From contig JAKOON010000004.1 in NCBI GenBank assembly GCA_022577435.1, forward strand, positions 6,188,501 through 6,252,500: DNA of 64,000 nt, read 5' to 3'. A program made the position numbers and the translations under genes. This document shows, in pieces, positions 36,303-49,500 of the stretch (position 1 is its first letter; each line of letters opens with the position of its first letter). The notes below the pieces were generated by a model, which did no database searches, was not told where the DNA came from, and saw only the letters and a list, made by a program, of their open reading frames with translations. Source of the DNA: Embiotoca jacksoni. Lineage: Eukaryota; Chordata; Actinopteri; Embiotocidae.

Positions 36303-37024
36303 CAAGCATTTAGTTATTTTATTTACAATGTTACTGTACGCTTCAATGCCATTCAGTATGATGTATATTCTTAACATGGAAACTTTCTTATGTATCCTGC
36401 ATTAGTAAAACTCCAGACAAGTGCTATTCAAGCAGACGTTTTTTTTTTAATTTTTTTTTAAAAATATAAGATAATTCTAATAATGTTAATTACTGCTCCC
36501 TGTTACACACGAAAAGGCACGTAGACATGATAAGAATACCTCGGTTGACAAACATGTTAATACCACAAGACTGGAAAAAGAAGCATGAAAAAGAGGAGAT
36601 GATCCTGCAGGGTTCTCTCTCAATATCTATAAAATCGGGTTAAGTGAAGGTCAGAAGAAATATTTTTCCTCTTCCTTATTGACAGTTTATTGCTTGACTA
36701 GTTTCATGACTAAGACATTTAAAAACTCTGGTGCATGCAGAACCCTTACAATTTGTACAGCTGTAATACTTAATACGATATAAACATAAATGTAGATAAC
36801 GTCTCTGCAAGCTTACCCTCTCAATCCCACACTGTAAAAACAAATATGATTCTCATCAGGGAGTCACCTGCTTTTTTGTTTTTAATTTTTTTCTGGAGTC
36901 AGAATCTAAAGTATATTCAAACCAAGTGTCCTCGTTAATTGTAATGGCTTCAATGTTCACTTTTAAAGTTCATGGGTTGTTGTCACAAGTAGTCTCTTCA
37001 TCAATCTGCTGCAGGACAGTCCCA
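36303..37024 (-). other. lmo7: lmo7 3' UTR
   Basis: Follows the TGA at 37025-37027. AATAAA signals on the minus strand lie at 36686-36691 (UTR about 335 nt) and 36318-36323 (about 705 nt). The distal one is followed by a GT-rich TTGTCGTGTGGGG, the better downstream element. Confidence 0.65.
36318..36323 (-). terminator. lmo7: Preferred lmo7 polyadenylation signal (distal)
   Basis: AATAAA on the minus strand with a GU-rich downstream element 15-25 nt later. A proximal AATAAA is at 36686-36691. Confidence 0.55.
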
Positions 37025-37047
37025 TCACATAGCTGTTGGCTGGCCAG
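37025..37047 (-). CDS. lmo7: lmo7 terminal coding exon (GQPTAM stop)
   Basis: Acceptor TTTCCTTTAG; the split codon gives Thr, then GQPTAM and TGA at 37025-37027. Human ends SGRPTAM. Confidence 0.94.
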
Positions 37048-40000
37048 CTAAAGGAAAACAAACAGCAACATTAAGGTTGAAGAAAAGAGAAAACAACACC
37101 TCCCTTACGCTGATCGGCTTGATCTAGTACTCACTTTTGAATCGCACGTAGCAGGAGTTACAGTAAAGCTGTTTGTTTCGTATTCTGACTTCAGCCCCGG
37201 CCTCCGATCCTCCAAGGTCAGACTTACAGCCGATACACTGAGGAAATTCAAGATGGAGGAGAATTAAAAAGCTACTCAACTGCATGAAGCTACACCAAAG
37301 TGTCCAAGTCCACAGGCGGAGTGATGAGGACAGACGAACCGAAGGCCTTGATTGTTTGTACAGATATAGAGGTATTAAGGAGGAAGAAGAAGAAGGAGGG
37401 TCAAAAGATAAAGACAGGATCAACAAACAGATACAGGAGACCAAAGTTCCCGGAAGAATCAACAAATGGAGTAAAATGAAACAAAGTGATTAGCTTGGCT
37501 TGCATGTTTTGGCGCATGAAATCTACTTTGCTCAGCTGTAAAGTGATCAGGTGCTTGACATTCAGCAGGTTAGTAGCATAAAAAGGAAAAGAATCTGAAG
37601 TGTTCAGGTTAGTTTTTTGAAGATCGGCCAAGGCGTGCGGCCGATGTTCTCCGAGGGCCTACGGGAGCCCAACTCTCACCTTAAAACAGCCCAAATGATA
37701 ACAGAGCCCAAGGGACTCGATGATCATGGCTGCTCCCTTTCCCAGCGGGGTGTCACAGAACGTACAGATTTTCTTGCCACTCACTGACCTGGATTACAGA
37801 ACGTAAAAGCTGTGATTTAAGAGCTAAGCACACATACATGACATGTGCATGTATGAACGCATGCACACACAAAACACATGGTCACACTGGTATTAACTGG
37901 GGGTGATGTAGAGTTTTTCTGTGAATACATTTGACAAATATTGACCCTGTTGTTTAATGTGTTGTTTGGATACAGACCAACCGCTGCTGTAATGACAGAC
38001 GCTCTGATGAACAAAGCTCCATTAAAACATTTTGTAAATATTGAGTGATTTTTTTTTTTCCATTTTGATGCATTCAATTGGAAATTAATTTCTATAAAAC
38101 TGTGTATTTTAGAGTCAGTTATCTTTTTTATGTCTCCCAAGAAGGAAATTCAGAGAAAACAATTATGAATAATAGTTTTAACACAGAAACAAGTTGATAC
38201 AAGTAAACAACTTGCAAAAAATTTGGATAGGGTCTGTATTTAAAAAAAACAGTCAGTGCCAAGAACACTGCCACGCATAAACTTAAAGAAAAGACTGTGT
38301 ATGCAAGTGAAGTTACACCGGGACCCTGTACAAAAGGACAATATAATGTTATAACCTGTTGAATGTGGAAATAAAGGACGTGAGACAAAACAGTATCAAA
38401 TGCAACGGTATTATAAGTAAAAAGAGAATGTTTTTTAAGTTTCCCTTTGCCACCAATCCCCCTCCTCGGATATGGCTTACCTGCACCACCTTGAACTTTG
38501 TAACCCAGAATACCAGTGAGTGGTTAGAGGCAGCTTGTTAGGAGCGTTAAGCAAAGCAGCATTGCTGATTTTACCTGCTGCGCTGCTGAGACGCCTCAGA
38601 CAGGGGCTCCGGAGAGATGATGGGTGACAGAGAAGAGGGTGAGGGGGAAGGCGACTGCCGGGACCAAGGGGACGAGGGGGTTCCTGCCCCACCTCGGAGG
38701 GAGCCCATGGAATAAGAGGAAGGCAGAGTGGAGGAGCCGGGCCGCTGGGGCCCCGACATGCCACTGTAAAAGGAAGTGCTGTCGGAGAGGGCAGAGTGAG
38801 GCCGCCGAGAGTAGTTTTGGCCATAAGAGCTGCTCCTGGATGTCCACGATGAGCGGCCGGAGTTATAGGAGAAGTCCAAGTTGTCAAGAGATTCGCCTCT
38901 GCAAAGCCAACCCACGCCACACCCACGTTAGCTGGTTAGTCGAGGCTATTAGATCATCTGGCTACCAACTGCTTTTATCTTATATTTACTACTAATCTAA
39001 TCATATTTACCAAGGTAATGTCAGAGTGGTAGCCAGATTTATATAAATGTTTTAGTTTCTGCACACAAATGAGGGTACTGGATATTAGTAAACCACCACC
39101 ATCACATGACACAGAGGGGATTTTTTTTTTAAGACTCTACCTGCGCATGGATTGCCCGTCAGTCTCCTTGTTGGTGGCAGTGCTGGCGGAGCTCTGGCGG
39201 ATCCAGCTTCTGTCCGTCAACAGGGGAGTCTTCTTCTTCATCTCGTTCAGGATCTGCTGTCTCTCCGCCTCAGCCTGCGACGCGGGCAGCTGACCCCTCC
39301 TCTCCTCCACTCCACTGCCTGTCACTGCACCCAGGCAGGAGAGATAAACCAAAAATCAGGCTTGGTAAAATGAAAGGTTTCATAGAGGTCAAAAACAGAT
39401 CATAGCTGGTGACGGGTAGAGCAATTTGGAGATTGAGAGCACAAGACCAGGATGTTCCTCAGTCTGGCGGGATTATACAAATCAATTATGAAAGCAAAAA
39501 TTCACTGACCTGCAACAAATCAAACCGTAATCAACAAGTTAATTATTCTGCTTAATTTTCTGCTTAGCTGGCTGATTGATTTGCCATTTGGCTGCATATC
39601 AAACAGCTGTAAGTTTTGATTTAGTGAAATGACTTCATTGAGTGTTGAGCTGATCGTGATTGGAACAGTCCGACTGAGTTTCTGATTAAGAAACAGAGAG
39701 GCGACGCTTCAGGGGCGAAGCCCACCTCTCTCTGGCTCTCTGTATCTCATGGCATTGAGGATGTTCCTCCGCTCCAGCTCCAGCTCTGACGCAGCTCTCT
39801 CACTCTGGGCCTGTCTGTCACGCTTACTCCTCAGCTGCTCCTCCAGCAGCCAGTGTGCCATGCCCCCCGGCTGCGCATACACACCTACAGCAGGGTACAG
39901 CCCCACATATGTGTGCATATGTAGAGTCATGCATAAAACAACCCAGTATTTCAAGAAAAACAGGCTGCGAGACACAAAACGTCTGCAGATGAAATATTCC

Positions 40001-43000
40001 TTGTCTCGTGGCAATACATTCACAAAATTGTAAACAATACACCTCCCACTCCACCCCCCCCCATTCCCTTGACTAATTTTAACATACTGACCGTTCCTCT
40101 GAGGTTTGTCCTCTTCATCAAGTTGGGGTGATGATTTGGATTTTGCCCTGTCAGACAAAAGGAAATACTTAGAAGAGCTTAAAAAAAACCTTTAAATTAA
40201 TCACAAGTAGGCACACAGCTGTTACACTAATTGGACCAGCATACAGCTGATACTTGTTAACCTTGTTTCTTTTTTTAATCATTTTTAATCTAATAGCTTT
40301 AATAACAAAGGATGTCTGATGTTTGTACCTTAGGGAACCCATTTATTTTTCTATGGACAGCAACAAGTGAAAAGTATTTTTAGATGTCAAACACCACAAT
40401 AAGAACCCAGTGAGTGGTTACACAGTGAAAGTGCTGATTGGAGACCAATCACAGGTAATTCCCATCTCAGCTGGAGCTCTAATCCATTTGCCGACAATTT
40501 TGATAGCTGTCTATTTGCTGTTGTTTGAATGACTTAGTTCAAATGGATCCACAAAGAAACAGTGCAGTGGAAACCTGGATACACCAGCTGTACAGTGTTA
40601 GATGTGCCAGTTTTGTTTTGTACCGGGAAAAACATTATTTACTGCTTCAAAAACGTACATTATGTTACGTTATGTATCTGCAGCACTGTCATGTTATGTG
40701 GCATTAGGGTTTTTAAGTTATGGTAACACGAGCGACAAACACGTCCTTGTTGCAGAATAATTGTATGTGCTTGTAAGACACCTGTTCAGAACCAATTGTC
40801 CTGAGTAAAAGTGAATTTAGAGCCAAAAATGTCAAAAAACTCACAAGAAAAGACCACAACATCGTTACGGCCAGGTTTAGTTGATTTTTGACTTTGTTTT
40901 GTTTGATTAGTTTTATTTTGAATAAATTGGATAAAATCCCAACTCCTAGACCCACTCTGGGGATGTAACATACTTGCATGAATGTAGGAGTCAATACAAC
41001 CACTAAGACTTTAAAACCAGCATGCAAACATTTAATGGAGGGTTGAAAACACACTTTATTGTAGCCTTAAGCAGATGTGTTGAGTTATAATTACTGACAG
41101 GTTGCAGTATTTGTTTTTCTCTAGTATATTAATGATCAATTATCTGTTTATACAGAAACCTCCACCTTTGGGTTCCCACAGGAGGAGAATGCAATAATAA
41201 ATACATCTGCCTACAACCACATTATAAAGTGTTATCAAGCCATTTATTAAATGATGCTGCTCATACATGCTAAATAGGGAGAATTAATTGTGTTGCAAAC
41301 ACACGCTAGTCATCTCATTATATTCTGAAACACTGATAAACCACATTCATTGTGAGGCAATGATGATAACAAATTATGAGGCAAACATGTATTGCATAGA
41401 AAATATGTGAGGCGAGACCAGGTTATTAATATGATTAGCTGAGATGTCTGGCTGTAGATGCAATATGAGAGACACGTAGACATTGTCCTGTACTAACCTG
41501 TCTGTAAAGGACAGTGGATGCTGGACATTGTCAAAGCTGTGGGAGCCACCAGCCCTTTAGTAAAGGGAGGTGAGTACAGGGAGGTGGGACGATGATGACG
41601 CCACAAAGAACGATAAAGCACATGCAAACACGTTAGTTGCACTCATGTGAATGGTCAGACAATGAAGCAGGTTAAATGCGTTATTATCGGCACGATGGTC
41701 AGATGAGGAATACAAAAGATGTGAGTTTAGGTGGACAGTACAGGACGAGCAGCTGCTCTACTGACCACTGCTGCTGCTGCTGCTGCTGCTCGAAGGCTCG
41801 CTCTCTCTCCCTGCGCTGCTGCTCTGCAGCTTCCTGCCGCCTCCTCTCCTTCTCCCTCTCCTCCTCTCTCCTCTGCCATCTCTGCTCTTCCTCCTCCCTT
41901 CTCTTCCTCTCCTCCTCCTGCCTCTCTCTCCTCTTCCTCTCCTCCTGGAGACGCTGCAGCTCTCGCTCTTTCTCCTTCCTCCTCTCTTCCGCCTGCCTTT
42001 GGCGCTCCTGCTCTGCCCTCTCCTTTCTCTCCTCCTGCTCCCAAAGAGGAGACGTGGGCTGGTGGACAGGAGACAGGGGCGAGTGTGGGCCGACGCTGTG
42101 GCTGTTCACCTCCAGGCTCACGGGCTGCCAGAGAGAAGGACGGGCAGAAAAGAAGAAGCATTAAACACATGATGGTATTAAGTAATCTGATCTCTATTAA
42201 CATCCAAGAGGAACTGCAACATTGGAGATAGTGCTCATATCCCCTAACAAACCAAATGTTTTGAAATTCTAATCGGAGGGGAATTTTTTTATTTCTGCCC
42301 TTCCAGTAAGTATACAGTAACACACGGTCAGACACTTTGTGGGCTCCACACAAATATTCACATACTGAAAGTGAAAGCAGAACAACAATTCACTCAGTCC
42401 TTTATAAAATAAATAAATGGGCCTGTGTTTTAAAAGTCAGATACAAAAGTATTTGGCCACTTAGCAGTTGCATAATTACAGCAATTAAAGCTCTTTGGGT
42501 GTATTTAGATAAATTTGTGACACTTATTGCCACCTTTTAAAACTTCTCAGCTGATGTGTCATGATTTACACAAATTAAAATACCTTTGTCGCCTGTTGTT
42601 GGTCCCTGCCTGGGGAAATGTCCTGCTGAGCCTTGACCCACTCCTCCTGCAGTTTTTCCTGATCGCGCTTATATTTCTCCTGAAAAAAGAGGGAGAGAGA
42701 GAGGTCAAAGGTCATATCATTTCAGTCACACATACCAAAGACACTCTGGAAAACACACACAGCACATACAAAAGCACCCAACACAGATTGATTTGAGGCT
42801 TTGGTAGATTTTATATTGAATTTCATGTACCATACAGTGGGTAGAAGAAGTAATTGACAAAATAATAAATAGATATCCTAGTTGTAATAGTTGTCAGATC
42901 ATTTTGAGCTCACCTACATGTTATCTAGCCATTCTGAAAACCCGAGAATTCTCCCTGGCACATCTTAAAATCAGGCTGTTTATCCAACAGGGAACAAGAC

Positions 43001-46000
43001 CGGAGGAGTTAACAAGCCTTCCCGGCTACATCAGCACTTTGTTTAACCACCTTTGATCTCCATCCAGAAATAGGCACTCAGAAAAATGTTTTGACAGGAT
43101 TGTACTACATTTAAGTTGGACATTTGACAGACGCTTCACTTTCAGCTGCCCGAGTGCCGTCTAAAGTCGGTTTTGAGCCCATTAGGAGCAGAAACCATTG
43201 AGGACTGTGGCCTGTCAGTTCTTTGAAACTCTTCTTATTGTCAGATGGGACACAAAACCGATTCACAGACTGGTATTTAATTGAGATGAATTGTGAGCTT
43301 GTTTCATTTAGTATTTTCATGATTTTCTTTTTATTCAGGATTATTTTTTCCTCTGTGATTTAATCAATGACTGTAAACCAATAACACGTTGTGTATATTC
43401 AGTTGAAATTAGAATTCAGCCTCTATTGTCAAATGCAAGTGAATGGAAATGTGTCTATGATGTGGCTCAGACAGACACACATAATGTAAAAAATAGAAAG
43501 AAAAAAACATACAGATAGCCTAAGAAGGCCTTTTAATATATAATTCTTTTGTTTTTGTTTTATGTTTACTTCTTTAATATTGTTCTGTTTCCTCCTCTAT
43601 CTCCAGAAGTGTCCTTATTTTATAGTTTTGTGATCATGTGACTATACAGAACCACAAAATAAGCCAGGTTGAACAAAAACAGAAGATTATAACCTTCATA
43701 AAGGTAAGATTAAAGACTTTTATTTTTTTATTTTTTTATTTTTTTTTTAAATCAGGCTGCATTTGTTTTATTCAGAACTAAAAAAAAAAAAAAAAGGCAA
43801 TTGAGTATGTGTGTATATTTTAACATTACATCACAAGCACACACGAGTTTGCCTATACATACCTGAAGGAGGCGTTCTTGTTCCTTCTGCCATTTCTCTT
43901 GTCTTCTGCGCTCCTCTTCCAGGTCCCAAGACCAGCGGCTGGATGATGGAGTGATTGAGGGAACAGGCATCTGGGGACCGAAAAGACAGTCACAGAAAAT
44001 GTACATGCTTCTACTTTTAATCTTACAAATCCGTGATGTTTAATAGCCTGTGTTTTCTCACACCTCTACCTGCTCCTGAAGATGAATTTAAAGTCAAGCT
44101 GAGAGTTTTAAATGGCAAATATGACTCAGCCATTTCTGGAGAGTAATTACAGTCTTACACTGTAATTAGACGGTGAAAAACTGTAAAATAGGGCATGTAT
44201 AGTCAAGTTAAATCTCATCCATTTTATGTATGTAACATAAAATCACAAATGTATCTCTGAGTACTTTATATTTTTTTACTACTCTCTCTCTCTCTCTCTT
44301 TATACTCTGAATTTTACTTATCCAGTTTTAGAGCTACATAAAAATAAAAGCACCGTGTAATTCTAGTTAAATCGCTGTGCAGCTGATGCGTTTAAATAGC
44401 AGAGTGAACCTGCCTCTGAAATGAACTACCACTGCAGTTCATGTGTCACAGGCTTAATAATGACTCCAGGCTTTGTAATAACAGTGGCATCTGCTTTCAA
44501 AGATGTTGTCATGCTAGAAGAGCAATCAGGGACAAAAACTACTCACATCTGGCATCACAGACTCTGATCCTCCTAGATAAGAAAGAAAACCATTCAGTCA
44601 ATACTTACAGCATGCACAGGCAGAGCAAGGAAACATAATGTAAATATGCAAGTTAACCCTGAGGCCACGTCCCACATCAACACAATGTCGACAGGCTTAT
44701 TTAGGTTTCAACATGATTTTTCAGTCGAGTACCAAATCATGATATTTCATACCACAACAATTATTGATGTTTTCAACAAGCCTCAGGCAACAAAGGTCAA
44801 GTTTCCCCCACTAGGACATATTGATTTTCTCCATTCAAGATCACCAGTTTGTTGTCATTTACATTGGATGCCAAGCCCAATAGTTCTGAATAAGAAAATC
44901 AATAAACTGATTGTGAGGACAAGATCAAAGAAACATCAGCAGCATGCACACAAGCACAACACAAGCACAGAGCAGCCAGTGGGAGAGGCTAACGGACGCT
45001 TCCACACGTACATGCCAAGAATCCTTTTTAACTTCATGTGCAGCAAAGTGAAAAGCACAACCATGTGTTTGAGGCTGAGCACCATTAAAAAAACACCACA
45101 AACACAACAGGATTCAAAGAGTTGTGTTTGTGGTTGGTACGCTGGAAGAGTGTCTGACATACAGAATATATTTTATATTTTCATTTTTCTTATTTTTGGA
45201 AGTTTATATTAAAATAGTATTTTGGTTGAGATGTTTCTAAGAGGAACCACATTAATGTGCTCCAAAGTTGGACAAAATATATCACAAAACTTTCTAGATT
45301 TGAACAACATGTCAGCGTCCCAGGTTGTACCAAGCGAAGATGAGGTCACTGCACACTCAACCCCGTTTACCACAGAGGTAGACCAGCGCACTGACACTGG
45401 ACCCAGAGCCACCTGAAGGAGGGAAGGGGCACAGCACAGGGTTTAAAGCTTTGACACCAGACAAGAAAGAGAAAATAGCCCGACAACAAAAAGAGCCACA
45501 GAAGAATCTATTCAATCCTGACAGCTTGTAATCAATTGATAAATGTTATCAATGGAACACAAGGCTGTGACCTTGGGAAACATGCCTTGGGAAACTGAAA
45601 TTCAGAGAGACGAAAGCACAGAGACCCCAGCCACCAGATTACATAAAGGTCATAATTATCATTAAGGACCAGCCCGCCCCTCTTCGGCCAGTCCTTTTTT
45701 TTGTTTTTTACCTTGTTCAAAAAACTCTGATCTCCGTTTTAAGTTTTTCAGAGATATGGGTTCTGACTCTACATGAGAGACGGAAAACAGGAAATAGTGA
45801 GGCACAGCAGAGGAGTGAAGTTCAACCTGAGGAGACTCCACTTTATATTACAAACACATAGTCATAAATTACATACATACGCACATACTGCTTACGTCTT
45901 CTTGTCAAAGTAAATGTCTCTTAAACAGTAGCATGTTTTTTAAAAAAAAATATTTCCTCCCAAAACCAAGTCAACAAACTGCCTCCCCCCCTTATTGATC

Positions 46001-46507
46001 TGTTTTCATATTCAGTCCAGAATAATTACCGGGATCAATTTCATAACCTTTCTGATTGTGTGCTCTGCTCTTTACCTTTGTTCCTCATGGTCACTGGCTC
46101 CTTGCGGAGTCCCCCATTAACTCCGTTTGAAGCCAGTTCCTGCAGAGAGACATAGCAGGGTGTACACTCGTTAAAGATCCGCCGGGAAAGGTGACAATAC
46201 AGGAATAGAGATGTATCAGACCTGAGTCAACTGAGGTGATTCTGGGTCACTTACGACAACTGGACGAGCTGGGGCCACCTTGGATGACAGCGTCTCCGTG
46301 GAAATGCGTGAAGTGAAATCCAGGCTGGATTTGACCGTGTTTGTTTCAGAGGAACCTAGAAGTATCGGATGATCCGTACTGGTCAGATTGATGGTCTTAT
46401 GGCTTTTAAATGGCAGGGAAGGTTGGTCTCTGTCCCAGTCTGCATGCAGACAATGCAATGGCAAAAAATAGAACGTGTGTTTGCACGTAAAACCATACTT
46501 TTTTTTG

Positions 46508-46547
<40 letters not shown>

Positions 46548-49500
46548 ATAGTCCTCTATATATGTGAACCCCAACATTTGACATGCAGTTTACATAAAGA
46601 GCACTACAAAGCAGGGGACAAGGGTGCTGTTATGGTGTTGTTACAGAGAGCAGCAGGGGGTGACAGAGAAACCACCTTCCCAACCATGCAGCCCATTAAA
46701 GCCGTGATAAACCCACAACAGTGTTTCTAACAGGCTAACAACCACTGCACGTCACTACACTACTTTAACTGGTACTGTGTGTTAGTTCCAGTAAACTATG
46801 CCAGGTGGTTTCTTATTTTTCTAAGGTGACACTGGAACAAGTACGCCTGTTAAACTAACACTGTACAAACGGTACACTCATAGGACCATGAACCTGAGCT
46901 GGATTAGTTTTCCAAAAGGAAAACACTGCATGGACAGAGAGAGGATAGCTGAGGAGGCAGAAAAAGCCAGAAAAATAAAAGAAACAACCAGTTGAAATAA
47001 AAGAAAAAAGAGAAAACATGGAAAAATGTGACAAGAAAACTGACATGAAAAAAGAAGAACCACAAACCACAGAGGTCAAAACAACAACAGTCTTACCTCA
47101 CCAGACCAGAAAGAAAAATGTACAGTTCTTCATCATTTAGCTGTCATGAAATCATTCATGGATGACTTCACAATAGTTTACGGACCAATTTAAAGTGTCA
47201 AAACTGTTTAGCAACGCAAGCAGCAGAAGCACCACTGTCAGTCCAGGAATGCAACCCTTAAAATGTTTCATTCACTTTCAATCTGTCGCTCTGATGCAAA
47301 CAAACACACACACACACACACAGTGTGAAGATGACTCACTGTTTTGGCCATGACGGCGTATGTCCATGACCAAGCTGCCCTCCTGCACAGCCTCCTCCAT
47401 GCACGACTTCCACTCTGTGTAGCTCATTTCTGCCACCTGCTGCCCGTTCACCGTCAGCACTTCGTCCCCGATTTGAAGCTGGCACATCTCGGCTGAACTA
47501 CCTGCAGCAGAGGTCAGAGGTCGTTCGATGAAGAGGAGAAATTACTAGACTCCAGCATCTGTGGTGATACAGCTGACTACCTCGACCTCGACCGTTCTTA
47601 AGAGCAATGTTTCTTGTACAAGACTGAGATTTCTTTACTGAAATTAGATTTGAAAGTGATGATCTCAGTTCAAAAACACATAGGACTGAACTGTAATTAT
47701 AGTTTTCACTCTCAGCAGTATTTTCTCCTACATAAAGTGTTCACAGTAAAACTATACAAACAACTAAATTCTTCCAAAGCTTTTAGCTTTGTGGGCCGAC
47801 ACATCTTTTAACCCATTTTGATAAAATAGTTATTGACTGTGACATTTGTACGTACGTGTTCTCAAAGAAATAACTTTAGGTTATTAATTTCTATCATTTA
47901 AGATAGAAATTAATTATGTGACATATATAAACACTGCTGAAAGCTACCGAGAGTCAAAAACTGCCTTTTGCAACATTGTCTAATCTTTATTCTTCACTAC
48001 GGTCATGTGGAAGAAGACAAAGCATAAACTCAGTAGTTTATTATTATAAGTACACCCTCTTACTGTCGAGACCTTGGTCTGGCAAAAAAAAAAATCCAAC
48101 ATCTATGGTCATAATGTCCATTTTGTAATTTTAATGTAATTTAAGTTGAAACAGCTTTGCAGAGGTGTTGATTCAACTTTATTTTGAAGGGTGTACTTTG
48201 TGGTTTGCTGTTGAACGGCATTATGTTATAATAAAAAGTGTTTCTGATATTTAATCTAGCCTCACGGATATAAAAGTGATGGACATTATAATAAGAATGT
48301 ATTTCCGGAATTTTGTATCAGACTCCATTAGTATTACCTTAATGCACCTCTTCCTTATTAATATTTTAATACCAATATATATGAATATTTCTACAATTAC
48401 GACTGTGCTGTGTGGCTCCCATGTGTAATATGTGATAACATCAACTTTTAACCTGTTTTTAGGAACATCAGAACAATTGGTTGTTAAAATATTACTAAGT
48501 CATTGCTCTGTGTGACTAATTTGTCCAAAATATGACCAATGAAAGTATCACTCCTTTATGATCTGCTGCTTTATGCTGCTTTGCATGGCTGCAGTCTGCT
48601 GAACAGTAGACGTGGTCATTGTAATGTTGCATCAGTGTTTTTCTTCTTCCTGTTGCTCTACCTGCTCCTGTGAGGGACAACTTGTGAAAGCTTATTTTGT
48701 TGCATCTCTTGTCATCTTTTGTTTCCATTTCTGAACATGTTATTTGTTTTGACATCCTGCCAAGGGGGTACAATTGAAAATAAGCCAGCATGCTAACTCT
48801 GGCACATTTACAGACATGGTAATTAATGATCATTGTTCTCATAAATAAAGAAATAAAAACTGAAATGAAATCTAACTGTGGGTGATTTGACTAGGCTCAG
48901 ACGATGAGCCTTCCATACAACCAAAGTTAGGCTAGACCAAAGCCTAATTAGCGTATAGCTGTAAAGGTGTAAGTGTTACTTATACATTACTAAAATACAA
49001 GTTATACTGTGATGTGCAGGTGGGGAATCTCAGTAGAAAGAGAGGCTCAGACCCAGCAGATCTGACCCAGATAGAAGCTGCCCTACATAGGTCTGGCATC
49101 GCCACTGCAATGGACTCAAAAACCTGCTGACAACCGACCGGCGGTGACCGACTGTAAAATATAACCGAGCCAGAGCACCGCTTTCCAATACTACTGCTGT
49201 ACTGTATCTGTGAACGCATCAGTCAGATTTTGTGAGCGTAAGATACTCATAATATCTGCTTGATCTTTTTCCACTGGGCCTATTTCACTGGGAATCCTGG
49301 GAAGTTCAGGCTGCCACATTATGTTGAATAGTGAATAAAGCTGCTTATAAAATACAAGTCCCTCTGTTTGAAGGTATTTCTCTCAAATGTCTTTGTTGTT
49401 ACCTGGCTGGAGGGAGGTCACCCGAGCTCCTGTTGAGTCCCAGGTTGCCTGGAAGCCAAAGTCTTTGCAGCTGTTGGGCTTCTGGTTCAGGCTGATCCGC

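Noticed and set aside
41731..42231. Plus-strand 166-codon and 162-codon frames rich in Ala/Ser/Pro/Leu
   Set aside because: They are antisense shadows of the E/R/Q-rich lmo7 coiled-coil exon, whose biased codons leave the reverse frames open.
44646..45212. Plus-strand 188-codon open frame
   Set aside because: Lies in an lmo7 intron, has no recognisable domain, and no promoter or splice evidence. AT-rich chance frame.
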